A DNA stretch of 64,000 nucleotides. It comes from an uncultured Gammaproteobacteria bacterium. Its GTDB lineage: Bacteria > Pseudomonadota > Gammaproteobacteria > Xanthomonadales > Xanthomonadaceae. Below are positions 51,367-60,118 of the stretch, piece by piece (position 1 is the stretch's first letter; each line of letters starts with the position of its first letter). Under the pieces are notes generated by a model. It saw only the letters and a list, made by a program, of their open reading frames with translations, was not told where the DNA came from and ran no database searches. Where the stretch lies: NCBI GenBank assembly GCA_946885735.1, contig CAMPGW010000003.1, positions 1 through 64,000 of the forward strand. The letters run 5' to 3'. The translations under genes and the position numbers were made by a program.

Positions 51367-52107
51367 ATGGATCTCCTGCTTTCGCCCCTGGCCTGGCTGG
51401 CGGCGGCCGGCCTGCTGGCGGGCGTCGCCGGCTGGCTTCCGTATCCGGGCGTGTTGCGCGTGATCGCATTGCTGGTGGGTTTGGGTTCGTTGGCGGCGAT
51501 GACGCCGTGGGTCGCGAACCGCCTGCTGGGCCAGCTGGAACGCGATGCGCCACGGGCCGCCTGCGCCAGCGCGCCCGAGGTGTTGGTGGTGCTGGCCGGC
51601 GGGGTGGACCTGCGTCCTCGCGACGCCGCGGATTTCGGCGCGCTCAACGGCGCCAGCCGGCGCAGGATGGATGCGGCGATCACCGCATGGCGGGCGGCTC
51701 CCGGCACGCGCCTGCTGTTGACGGGCGGAGCCAGCGCGCGTCATGCGCCGCCGATCGCGGAACTGATGGCGGCCTACGCGCGTTGGGCCGGCGTGCCGGA
51801 GTACGCCTTGCGCCTCGACGTCGAGTCGCTCGACACCTGGCAGAGCGCGCGCGCGGTATCGGCGCGCATCCCGCCCGGCACGCGGCTGGGCCTGGTCACT
51901 TCGGCGTCGCATTGGCCGCGGGCGCGCCTGGCTTTCGACGCCAGCGGATTGCGGCCCTGCGCGGTGGTCGCCGACGTGCGCCGCTTGCCGGCCGGGCTTC
52001 CCTGGGCGCTGATCCCGCGACTGGGCGCCCTCGAGAAAACCGAGGACGCACTGCACGAGATCGTCGGCCTCGCCTGGTATCGCTGGCGGGCCCGCGACGA
52101 CGCCTAG
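51367..52107 (+). CDS. DUF218/ElyC-YdcF-like membrane protein
   Basis: A 246-residue protein with two N-terminal helices (about residues 5-55) and a DUF218 domain: VLVVLAGGVDLR, LLLTGGAS, SLDTWQSAR and LVTSASHWPRA. E. coli ElyC, of the same family, affects peptidoglycan and undecaprenyl-phosphate metabolism. In polysaccharide loci such a protein could manage the shared lipid carrier (inference). It starts 4 nt after the glycosyltransferase stop; its end overlaps the convergent gene by 4 nt. Confidence 0.85.
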   Translation: MDLLLSPLAWLAAAGLLAGVAGWLPYPGVLRVIALLVGLGSLAAMTPWVANRLLGQLERDAPRAACASAPEVLVVLAGGVDLRPRDAADFGALNGASRRRMDAAITAWRAAPGTRLLLTGGASARHAPPIAELMAAYARWAGVPEYALRLDVESLDTWQSARAVSARIPPGTRLGLVTSASHWPRARLAFDASGLRPCAVVADVRRLPAGLPWALIPRLGALEKTEDALHEIVGLAWYRWRARDDA

Positions 52108-53810
52108 TCGATGGCGTTGGCGCGCGCGCGCCGGCCTTCCCGCAGCTTCGGCGAGGTTGGAGACGGCGAGCTTTCGGTGGACGAGGTGGCGAGCAGCAGC
52201 GTGGAGCTCGTCGTCTTGGTGAGTTTGGTCTTGACCCCGAACGCCACCGGCGACGACTGGCCCGCGTTGGCGGCCTTGTCGTAGGCGACCGCCACCAGCG
52301 AGTGGCTGCCGCTACCGAGCTTGCCGCTGGGAAGCGACAGCGAGTACGGCGCCGTGCTGTCGGTGCCGCGCAGCACGCCATCCACGATGAAATCCACGGC
52401 CGCCACGCCGACGTTGTCGCTGGCGGTGGCCGACAGGGTCACGGTCCTGGCGTTGGCCGACGAGGATGCGCTCACCGAAGGAGCGATGGTATCGGTGGTC
52501 GGCGGCGGCGGCGTGGTTGGCGGGGGCGGCGTGCCGAAGGCGTCGTCCGGCAAGCGTGCCAGGTAGGTGTCGACGTCCATGTCGGAGGTGCTGCCCCAGT
52601 TCGAATTGAACACCACGCGGCTGAAGTCGCGGCTTACCGTCGCGTGCGGCTGCGTCCAGTAGCCGTTGTAGAAGCTGTGGTGGCGCGCGAGGTTGATGAT
52701 CTTCGGGCTGGCCTTCATCTCGATCGCCATCAGGCGTTCGCTGACCCACTGTTCGCCGTTCTTGCTGTTGAAGGTGGAGTAGAGGACCCAGCCCGGGCGC
52801 GAGAAGGCCTTCGCCGACAGGTGCCCGGAGGTGGACGAACCGTTGATCCAGGTCGGGATCAGGCGGGTGGATGTGCCGGTGTCGATGTCGATCATCGTCA
52901 CGTAGCCGTCCACGGCCTGGTTGATGAAGACGAAATAATCGTGCCCGTCCGCGCCCAGCGCGAGGTCGGAGTGTTGCGACCCACTGAGCAGCGTGCGCGA
53001 GGTGGTGAAGGTCGCGTTGTAGGCGGTCGTGCCCGATACCACGCAATAGCGGCCCGAGGGACTCATGCTCACCCAGTTCGGATTCACGCTCAGCGTCTTG
53101 CTGCCGACCACCGCCTGCGCCTGCAGGTCGTAGGTGAAGACGCCGAGGATGCCGGCCGTGCTGGTTTCGGCGGCGAAGCACCAGTAGCGACCGTCGGCGG
53201 AGGGACTGCCTTCGCCCTTCTGCCAGACGCGTGCCGCGGTCGACCAGGGAAGCTTGCCGGTGAAATCCGCCGCGACCGTGCTGGTGTTGCTGGCCACGTC
53301 GAGCTTGTAGAGCTTCATGCCGCCCTTGCTCGGCACGTAGTACAGCACGTTGGGGTCGGTCGCGTGCCACTGGGCTTCCGAGGTGCCCGAGATTCCGCCG
53401 AGCTGCTTGATCCAGGCCAGCGTATTGGCGTCGTAGAGGTGCCAGCCGCCTCCGCTCGCGTAGACGACGAAGCGCGTGTTGTCGGCGTTGAAGGCCTGGC
53501 GGCGCGAGTAGTCGTTGCGCGCGAACGAAGTCGGCGGTTCCAGCACGTGGTCGGTCGCGCGGAAGAGGCAGGTCCCGAAATCGGCGTCGCGTTGCAGCAC
53601 GCCCTTCAGCGGGCGCAACAGCGAGGTGACCGCCTTGGTGACCTGTCCCGTCGACAGCGTGGTCCCGGTGGCCGCGTAGGCCGAGGCGCACTCCTTGTCG
53701 ACGTCGGCGGCGAACGCGGCCGGAGCGCAGGAGAGGAGGGCGAGGGTGGCCAGCAACAGGCCGAAGTAAACCGCCGGACGGCGGTCCGGGCGAAGGACGG
53801 GGACGTGCAT
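52104..53810 (-). CDS. Secreted beta-propeller-like protein with C-terminal Ig-like domain
   Basis: A 568-residue exported protein (signal peptide with YFGLLLATLALLSCAPAAFA). Residues about 40-410 consist of repeated strand-rich units (NDYSRRQAFNADNTRFVVYA, GEGSPSADGRYWCFAA, SMSPSGRYCVVSG, RDFSRVVFNSNWG) in the manner of TolB/WD-type propellers. A Pro/Thr linker (PPPPTTPPPPTTD) leads to an Ig-like domain (about 435-525) with APSVSASSSANARTVTLSAT. The C-terminal tail is Ser/Thr-rich. No catalytic motif was recognised. It is a paralogue of the protein encoded directly upstream (53978-55297). A role in binding or modifying the exported polysaccharide is inference. Confidence 0.8.
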   Translation of the reverse strand: MHVPVLRPDRRPAVYFGLLLATLALLSCAPAAFAADVDKECASAYAATGTTLSTGQVTKAVTSLLRPLKGVLQRDADFGTCLFRATDHVLEPPTSFARNDYSRRQAFNADNTRFVVYASGGGWHLYDANTLAWIKQLGGISGTSEAQWHATDPNVLYYVPSKGGMKLYKLDVASNTSTVAADFTGKLPWSTAARVWQKGEGSPSADGRYWCFAAETSTAGILGVFTYDLQAQAVVGSKTLSVNPNWVSMSPSGRYCVVSGTTAYNATFTTSRTLLSGSQHSDLALGADGHDYFVFINQAVDGYVTMIDIDTGTSTRLIPTWINGSSTSGHLSAKAFSRPGWVLYSTFNSKNGEQWVSERLMAIEMKASPKIINLARHHSFYNGYWTQPHATVSRDFSRVVFNSNWGSTSDMDVDTYLARLPDDAFGTPPPPTTPPPPTTDTIAPSVSASSSANARTVTLSATASDNVGVAAVDFIVDGVLRGTDSTAPYSLSLPSGKLGSGSHSLVAVAYDKAANAGQSSPVAFGVKTKLTKTTSSTLLLATSSTESSPSPTSPKLREGRRARANAID

Positions 53811-53977
53811 GGGGGGACGAATCCTTGCGAGTTGGATTGGTTGGCCCGCCCCCCTCGGGCCGAAGCCAATCTACGAAGCGACAGCGCTTCGTGAACCCGC
53901 GATAAATCACAGAACCGGCAGTAAGTCCGTGCCTTCGTCACAGTAACTGCCGCTTGCCGCAGTGCAGCAAGAATGGT
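53811..53977 (-). promoter_or_regulatory. Structured leader between the two propeller genes
   Basis: 167 nt. Two inverted repeats: GATTGG-TT-GGCCCG ... CGGGCC-GAAG-CCAATC (53835-53871) and a perfect CGAAGCG-ACAG-CGCTTCG hairpin (53874-53891), both just upstream of the 52104-53810 gene on its own strand. Neither has a T-tract on the minus strand. An A/T-rich TGTGATTTATCG (about 53899-53910) upstream may be part of a promoter. This suggests that the last gene of the arm can be controlled separately. Confidence 0.4.
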
Positions 53978-55297
53978 TCAGCGTTGCCCGGGGAATCCTT
54001 CAGGCAAGCGCATCATGTAGGCGTCCACGTCGTCGGCGGACGCCGCCCCCCAGTTTGAATTGAACAGGATGTGACGGAAGTCGCGGCTCACGGTGGCCTG
54101 CGGCTGCGATGCATAGTCCTTATAGCGGCTGCGGTGGAAGCCCAGGCGCAGCACCTGCGGGTCCGGTCGCAGCTGAACGGCCAGCAGCTGTTCCTGCAGC
54201 CAGGACGCGCCCTTCCTGGCGTTGAAGCTCGACACGAGCACCCAACCCGGCCGCTCGAAGGCTTTGCCGGAAACGTGGATGGAAGTGACGCTTCCCGCGA
54301 TCCAGGTCGGCAGCAACGCCGTTCGCCTGCCGCTGTCGAGGTCCATCATCACCAGTTCGCCGCGGCCCTGCTGGTCGATCCAGACGTAGGCGTCGCCGCC
54401 GCCGGGCAGCCGGGCGATGTCGGCGTGCTCGGAGTCCTCGTAGATCCGGCGCGAGCGGCCGAAGTCGCGCGCCCAGGCGACGGTTCCGCCGTGCCGCTTG
54501 TCGGCGGAGATCACGCACCAGCGGCCGGAGGGGGACGCGCTGATCGAGTCCGGCGAACCCTCGAGCGGTTTCGAGCCCAGGATCTTGTCCGCCACCAGGT
54601 CGTAGCTGAATGCACCGAGCGTGCGTCCGCCCGCGTCCTGGGCCAGGAAACACCAGAACCGGCCGTCGGCGGAGGGGCTGCCTTCGCCCCGGGTCCAGAC
54701 GCGAGCGGCCTGCGGCCACGGGAGTCGGCCACGGAAGTCCACCACGCTGCGGCCGCGGTTGGCCTCCACGTCCATGCGCGACAGGCTGAGCCCGCCTTTG
54801 TCGGGCAGGTAATGCAGCACGCGCGGGTCGCGCGGATGCCACTGCGGTTCGGCGTCGCCCTTCGGACCGGCCAGCCGCCGCAGCCAGCGAAGGGAGCGCG
54901 CGTCGTAGAGATGCCAGGCCCCGCCGCCGGCAGCGACCAGAAAACGGCTGCCATCGGCGTTGAAGGCCTGGCGACGCGAGTAGTCGTTGCGGGCAAAGCG
55001 CTCCGGCGGTTCCCGCGCGTGGTCGGTCGCGCGCACGATGCAGGTGCCGGCGACCGGCTCGCGGAAAACTTCGCCCTTGCCGGGCCGTTCGCGGCGCGGC
55101 GCGGGCTTGTGGCCGCGGCCGACCAGCGCCGAGAAGCCGCGACCGTAAAGCGCTCGGCACTCGCGCTCGACGTCCACCGCGTCCGCCATGGGCGGGTTGC
55201 GCTGCCTGTACGGCGCCGCGTCGTGCGCCGCCAGGGCCAGCACGCCCGGCAGGGCGAAGGCCGCGGCCGCCGCCAGCCAGGGCAGCCTAGCGGGCAC
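53978..55297 (-). CDS. Secreted beta-propeller-like protein (paralogue without Ig domain)
   Basis: A 439-residue protein with an N-terminal hydrophobic segment (LPWLAAAAAFALPGVLALAA). It shares the long blocks ARNDYSRRQAFNAD, GEGSPSADGRFWCF, PSGRWCVISADK and HILFNSNWGAAS with the protein at 52104-53810 but ends after the propeller part. The start is GTG at 55297, overlapping the Wzy/ligase stop by 11 nt; an ATG 35 codons in would remove the membrane segment. It is the last member of the tightly packed minus arm. Confidence 0.78.
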   Translation of the reverse strand: MPARLPWLAAAAAFALPGVLALAAHDAAPYRQRNPPMADAVDVERECRALYGRGFSALVGRGHKPAPRRERPGKGEVFREPVAGTCIVRATDHAREPPERFARNDYSRRQAFNADGSRFLVAAGGGAWHLYDARSLRWLRRLAGPKGDAEPQWHPRDPRVLHYLPDKGGLSLSRMDVEANRGRSVVDFRGRLPWPQAARVWTRGEGSPSADGRFWCFLAQDAGGRTLGAFSYDLVADKILGSKPLEGSPDSISASPSGRWCVISADKRHGGTVAWARDFGRSRRIYEDSEHADIARLPGGGDAYVWIDQQGRGELVMMDLDSGRRTALLPTWIAGSVTSIHVSGKAFERPGWVLVSSFNARKGASWLQEQLLAVQLRPDPQVLRLGFHRSRYKDYASQPQATVSRDFRHILFNSNWGAASADDVDAYMMRLPEGFPGQR

Positions 55298-56627
55298 CAA
55301 AATTGCCCATGCCGGTCGCGGAACGGGCGCGCTCGACCAGCGGGAACCGGCCGGGCATCGGCGCCACCGCCGTGCTCGCGGCCGGCACCGGCGGATGTGC
55401 ACGCTCGTGCGCCTTGAGCGCGCCATAGCGTTCGACCAGCCCGACGAAGGCCCAGACGCTTCCCATCGCCAGGCCCTGCAGGAAGAAGCTGCCGAAGCTG
55501 TTGCCGAGCGCGAGTGCGATCACCATCAGGCTGAAGCCGGTGCCAAGCGCGCGCTGTTCGCTGTCGCCGGGCGCGGCTTCGCGCTGCACCGTGCGCGCCA
55601 TGCCCCACAGGCGCCAGAGCAGGAACACCAGGGCCGCCAGGCCCAGCGGGCCGGCCTCGGCGAGCATCAGGACGAAATAGTTGTGGGCGTCGAAGCCGCT
55701 GTAGCTGGTGTAGTCGCCGATGTTAGCCTTGAACCGGTTCAGGCCGACGCCTTCCGGGTGGTCCGTCCACATCTGCAGCGCGCCGGTCCAGATGTCGAAG
55801 CGGCTCGCGGTGCTCTGGTCCAGTTCGGTGGTGCCGACCTGGGTGACCTGGCGGGTTTCCGACACGCGCTCGGTCACACTGTCCGGCAGCGCAGTGGTGG
55901 CGGCGAGCATCAGCAGGCCGATCAGCAGCGCGGCCGCCAGGTTGCGCCGCAGCGCCAGCAGCAGCACGCACAGCAGCGAGATTGCGTAGGCCTGGCGCGA
56001 GAAAGTCGCCAACACCGCCAGGCCCAGGATGCCCGCGCCGATGATCGCGGCCATCCGCAAGCGCGGCTTGCCCTTGAGGAACAGCGCGCCGGCGATGAAG
56101 AGCGGCAGGAAGCCCGCGTAGAAATAGCCCGCCAGGTTGGCGGTCAGCGCATTGGTGCCGAACGGACCGGAGGCGCGGTTGTCCTCCGAGTACGTGCTCA
56201 GCATGCCGGTGGTCAAGCCTTCGTGCACCGCCTCGATGCCTGCCACCACGGCCACCACCAGGGTCACCACGATCAACTGCCGCGTTTGCCGCAGGTCGGC
56301 GCGGCAGTTGCGGTAGAGAAAATAGAACATCGGGTAGAACAGGGCGGTCTTCAGGATCGTCAGGTCCTCCATCAAGGTTGCGGACGAGCGCCAGACGGCA
56401 ATGACGAAGGCCACCACGTAGGCGAGCGCCAGCCACAGCAATGCCGGGCCCAGGCGGCCGAAGCCCGCCAGCCGCGGCGCGCCGGCCGGCGAGAAAACCG
56501 GGATCGCGACCAGCACCAGCAGCAACATCAGGTTGCTCAGGTTGAGGCCGGCCATCAGCGGCGCGCCGGAGAAATGCAGCGCGTTCGGCAGGAACAGCAG
56601 GGGCAGGGCGAGCAACAGCTTCAGCAC
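55287..56627 (-). CDS. Wzy/WaaL-type O-antigen polymerase or ligase
   Basis: A 446-residue membrane protein with about 11 hydrophobic segments and the Wzy_C region (GILGLAVLATFSRQAYAISL; and near residue 330 MWTDHPEGVGLNRFK followed by HNYFVLMLAEAGPLG, the large periplasmic loop with conserved H-N). In an exopolysaccharide locus it is expected to polymerise repeat units. The start is GTG at 56627, directly after the stop of the upstream glycosyltransferase. Confidence 0.88.
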   Translation of the reverse strand: MLKLLLALPLLFLPNALHFSGAPLMAGLNLSNLMLLLVLVAIPVFSPAGAPRLAGFGRLGPALLWLALAYVVAFVIAVWRSSATLMEDLTILKTALFYPMFYFLYRNCRADLRQTRQLIVVTLVVAVVAGIEAVHEGLTTGMLSTYSEDNRASGPFGTNALTANLAGYFYAGFLPLFIAGALFLKGKPRLRMAAIIGAGILGLAVLATFSRQAYAISLLCVLLLALRRNLAAALLIGLLMLAATTALPDSVTERVSETRQVTQVGTTELDQSTASRFDIWTGALQMWTDHPEGVGLNRFKANIGDYTSYSGFDAHNYFVLMLAEAGPLGLAALVFLLWRLWGMARTVQREAAPGDSEQRALGTGFSLMVIALALGNSFGSFFLQGLAMGSVWAFVGLVERYGALKAHERAHPPVPAASTAVAPMPGRFPLVERARSATGMGNFGAR

Positions 56628-56628
56628 G

Positions 56629-57813
56629 TCAGCGGATCTCCATGCGGGCTTCCTGCAAGGGGTTCTGTGCATCCCCGCGGCCGCCGCGGTAGGCGTCGAG
56701 CAGGCGTTCGAGCACGCGGGGCAGCGCGGCATAGGCCTCGACCGCCTGCCGTGCGCGCTGGCCCATGGCCTGGCGCGCCGCCGGCGAGGCGGCGATGGCC
56801 TGGCGCAGGCAATCGGCGAGGCCGGCACGGTCGCCGGGCTCGCACATCCATCCATTCTCGCCGTGGCGCACGAGGTCCTCGCTGCCGCTCACCCGCGTCG
56901 CGACCATCGGCAGTCCGGCCGCCATGCACTCGAGAAGGGTGTTCGACAGGCCTTCCTGGTGCGAGGGAAGCACCGCGACATCGGCATCCGCCAGCACCTG
57001 CTCCAGGTCGCTGCGATGGCCGTCGAAGCGGACGTGGGCGGCGATGCCGAGCGCCTCCGCCTGCGCGCGCAACGCCGCTTCCTGGTCACCCGCGCCGACC
57101 AGCTGCAGCAGGGCGGGGTGGCCGTCGCCCAAGGCCAGGGCGAAGGCATCGAGCAGGACGTCGACGCCCTTGATGCGGGCCAGGCGGCCGATGAACACCA
57201 GTCGCGGCACGGGGGACGGAGTGGGCGCGATCGCCTGGAAGCGCCGCGTGTCCACCGCGTTCGGGACCACCAGCAGGCGGTCGCGGTCCACGCCCTTCTC
57301 GACCAGCGCGCCGGCGATGCGCTGGCTGATCGCATGCCACCGCGTGGCCTGCGACAGGCCATGGAAGGTCAGCGCCGAAAGCGGCCCGCGGTCCGCGGAA
57401 AGCGCATGGGCGAATTCCCAGCCACCGGCGATCTTCACCAGCACCGGCTTGCCGAGCAGGCGGCCGAATACGCAGCACCAGGCGGCCAGGTGGTGGCCGA
57501 TGTGCGCGTGCCAGGCATCGTAGCGGTGGCGACGACGCCACAGGAAGGCCAGCAGGCGCATCCACAGCACCGGCGCGCCAAGCACGCGCATGCGCGGGAA
57601 GGGGAGGCGGCACACCGGCACGCCATCCACCCGCGACACGCGTTGCTGCGGCCCCAGCCGCGACAGGGGCGTGAGGATGGTGACGCGATGGCCGCGCTCG
57701 CGCAGTCCGCGCGCGAGCGTACGGACCTGGCTTTCGGCGCCGCCGCCACCGCGCGCCGGATAATGGCTCTCGATCACCATCAGCACGTGCACCGGGCGCG
57801 ACGGGCCGCTCAT
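56629..57813 (-). CDS. GT4-family glycosyltransferase
   Basis: A 394-residue GT-B enzyme: start HVLMVIESHYPARGGGGAESQ, then LVFIGRLARIKGVDVLLDAF and SHQEGLSNTLLECMAAGLP with the E-x7-E motif of retaining GT4 enzymes. ATG start overlapping the stop of the next upstream gene (ATGA). One of three transferases in the minus arm that would build the repeat unit. Confidence 0.9.
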   Translation of the reverse strand: MSGPSRPVHVLMVIESHYPARGGGGAESQVRTLARGLRERGHRVTILTPLSRLGPQQRVSRVDGVPVCRLPFPRMRVLGAPVLWMRLLAFLWRRRHRYDAWHAHIGHHLAAWCCVFGRLLGKPVLVKIAGGWEFAHALSADRGPLSALTFHGLSQATRWHAISQRIAGALVEKGVDRDRLLVVPNAVDTRRFQAIAPTPSPVPRLVFIGRLARIKGVDVLLDAFALALGDGHPALLQLVGAGDQEAALRAQAEALGIAAHVRFDGHRSDLEQVLADADVAVLPSHQEGLSNTLLECMAAGLPMVATRVSGSEDLVRHGENGWMCEPGDRAGLADCLRQAIAASPAARQAMGQRARQAVEAYAALPRVLERLLDAYRGGRGDAQNPLQEARMEIR

Positions 57814-58976
57814 TGCCGCACCTCGGTGGGTCGGGCTTCGGGCAGCTTGCGCCTGCCTGCGCGCAGCGCGCGTTCGTAGACCGCCTCGGTGGCGCCCGCG
57901 AGCGCCAGCGTCGAATGGCGGGCGCGTGCCGACTGCTGCGCCTGTTGCGCCAGCGTCCGTCGCAATGGTTCGTCGCTGCACAGCTGGCCGATCGCCTCCG
58001 CCAGCGATGCGGGATCGTCAACCGGCACCAGCAGGCCGTTGCGCGCATGCTCGACCAGTTCAACGTTGCCGCCCACCGCGGTGGCGATCACCGGACACCC
58101 GGCGAGCATGGCCTCGATGAGCGCGTTCGACAGGCCCTCCTGCCATGAGCAAAGCACCAGGAAATCGGAGGCCTGCATCAGCCGCGTTGCGTCGGCGCGC
58201 TCGCCGAGGAAATGCACGTCCTGCGCGAGGTCGAGCTGCGTGCGCAGTTCCAGGAGTCGCGCGGATTCCGGACCGTCGCCGGCCACGGCCATCCATGGAC
58301 GGTCCTGCGCCGGCATCAGGGCCAGCGCCGTGAGCAGCCCCGGGAGGTTCTTCACCGGCGACAGCCTGCCCACGAACAAGCCCAGCCGCCGATCCGGCGG
58401 AACGCCCAATTCGCGCCGGACCCGCGCCCGGGCGTTGGCGTCCATCGGCGGCGGCTCGGGGGAGCCATTGCCGATCACGGCGATGCGCGACTCCGGCCAG
58501 GCCGCCAGCTCGGATGCCGTGCGCGCCGCCGCCCGCGAGTTGGCGATGGTGGCCGCGCTGCCGGCCAGCACCAGGCGCTTGAGGCGCCACTGCCAGCGCG
58601 ATGCGTCCAGGCCAAGGTTGCGCAGCGAAGACACCAGCGGAGGCGCGCCGGCGAAGCTACGCAGGGCCACCAGCGACCACAGCTCCGCGGTGATCGAGAA
58701 CGCATGCACGAGATCGTAGCGTCCGCGCCGAAGCAGCTCGCGGTAGTCGCGAAGGAAGCGCAGGTCGAGCGCGCGACGCTTCGGCAGGTAGTGCACCGGC
58801 ACCTCGAGGCGGCGCAACTCGCCGACCAGGAAGGATTCGCTGCGGAAGTACACCAGCTCCGGCGCCCACTGCCTGCGATCCAGCGCACCGAGCAGGTGCA
58901 CGATCTGGCGCTGGCTGCCACCCACCTCCATCTCGTCGATGGCCACCAGCAGTCGCCGCGGCGCGGAGACGCTCAC
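57810..58976 (-). CDS. GT4-family glycosyltransferase
   Basis: A 388-residue GT-B enzyme with VAIDEMEVGGSQRQIVHLLG at the N-terminus, LGLFVGRLSPVKNLPGLLTA, and CSWQEGLSNALIEAMLAGCP. GTG start at 58976 overlapping the GT2 stop (GTGA). It resembles the neighbouring GT4 enzyme in layout, but the sequences are clearly different, so it probably adds another sugar. Confidence 0.9.
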   Translation of the reverse strand: MSVSAPRRLLVAIDEMEVGGSQRQIVHLLGALDRRQWAPELVYFRSESFLVGELRRLEVPVHYLPKRRALDLRFLRDYRELLRRGRYDLVHAFSITAELWSLVALRSFAGAPPLVSSLRNLGLDASRWQWRLKRLVLAGSAATIANSRAAARTASELAAWPESRIAVIGNGSPEPPPMDANARARVRRELGVPPDRRLGLFVGRLSPVKNLPGLLTALALMPAQDRPWMAVAGDGPESARLLELRTQLDLAQDVHFLGERADATRLMQASDFLVLCSWQEGLSNALIEAMLAGCPVIATAVGGNVELVEHARNGLLVPVDDPASLAEAIGQLCSDEPLRRTLAQQAQQSARARHSTLALAGATEAVYERALRAGRRKLPEARPTEVRQ

Positions 58977-60118
58977 GGCGCGGCGCCCTCGGGGCGAGTG
59001 GTGCTCCACAGGTGCGATTCCGGGTCGCGCAGGAAATCCACCAGGGCCAGTGCGGCACTGAAGTTCAGCATGAAGAAGGCCGTGCACAGCCGAACCGGCG
59101 TCCACGACTGCAAGGTCGGGCGCCAGCGTCCGAGCAGGACCGATCCATAGGCGAACACCTGCAGTGCCAGCAGGCTCGCGTAGACCCATCCGCCCGGCGC
59201 CAGCGCCGCGTTCGAAACGAAGGCCAGCACCAGCAGCCAGGGCGCCAGCAATCGCAGCCACTTGTGTCCCCACAGGCGCCAGGCCAGGGGGTGCGCGCCC
59301 GGCAGTGCCAGGTCGGGCCAGCGCAACAGGAGCTGGAAGTTGCCCGCGAGCGTGCGGCGCTTGCGCCGTTGCTCGACCTCCGGCCGCGTCGACGCCAGGT
59401 CATAGGCCAGCGCCGTCGGTACGAACACGACCCGATAGCCGACCGAGGCGACGCCCAGCGGGATCCACATGTCGTCCAGCACCAACCCAGGCGGCACTTC
59501 CGGCAGCGCCTCGCGCCGCGCCGCGTAGATCGCACCGGTCACGCCCACCAGCGAGCCGCTCGCCGACTCCCAGCGCCGGATCAGCTTCTCGTAGCGCCAG
59601 TAGGCATCGATGCCGCGGCCGAAATCGTTGCTCGCCTGCAGGACCAGTTCGCCGCTGGCGGCGCCGACATTCGGGTCGCCGAGCACCGCGGCGAGCTCCC
59701 GCGCGGCCTGTGGATCCAGGCGCTGGCGGACGTCGGTGAACAGGACCAGTTCGCGGTCCAGCACCGGCAGCACGTTGCCGATGCAGGCCGACTTGCCGCG
59801 CCGCGTCGGGAAGGCGTGCAGGCGCAGGCGCGGCGACAGGCGGCGCGCGATCAGCGTGGCGGTGTCGTCGCTGCAGCCGTCGCAGACGATGTTCACCCGC
59901 AGCCGATCCGGCGGATAGTCCAGTGCCAGCAGGTTGTCGATCTTGTCCTCGATCATGTCGGCGGCGTCGTGCGCGACCACCACCACGTCCATGGCTGGCG
60001 CCTGCGACAGCGGTCGGATCGGCAGTGGCCGCAGCCGCGCCAGCAACGCCATCAGCAGTGGGTAGCCCGCGTACGTAAAGGCCAGCAAGGCCAGGCTGGA
60101 CCAGAAGAGCAGGGCCAT
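58973..60118 (-). CDS. Membrane GT2-family glycosyltransferase
   Basis: A 381-residue processive-type transferase: N-terminal helix (LFWSSLALLAFTYAGYPLLM), GT2 core with VVVVAHDAADMIEDKIDNLL, NIVCDGCSDDTATLIAR, TGAIYAARREAL and LVLDDMWIPL, and two or three C-terminal helices. The acid pair in the usual DxD position reads FTDVRQRL. QRRKRR replaces the QxxRW box of cellulose-type synthases. It overlaps the barrel gene by one base (TGATG). Confidence 0.88.
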   Translation of the reverse strand: MALLFWSSLALLAFTYAGYPLLMALLARLRPLPIRPLSQAPAMDVVVVAHDAADMIEDKIDNLLALDYPPDRLRVNIVCDGCSDDTATLIARRLSPRLRLHAFPTRRGKSACIGNVLPVLDRELVLFTDVRQRLDPQAARELAAVLGDPNVGAASGELVLQASNDFGRGIDAYWRYEKLIRRWESASGSLVGVTGAIYAARREALPEVPPGLVLDDMWIPLGVASVGYRVVFVPTALAYDLASTRPEVEQRRKRRTLAGNFQLLLRWPDLALPGAHPLAWRLWGHKWLRLLAPWLLVLAFVSNAALAPGGWVYASLLALQVFAYGSVLLGRWRPTLQSWTPVRLCTAFFMLNFSAALALVDFLRDPESHLWSTTRPEGAAP

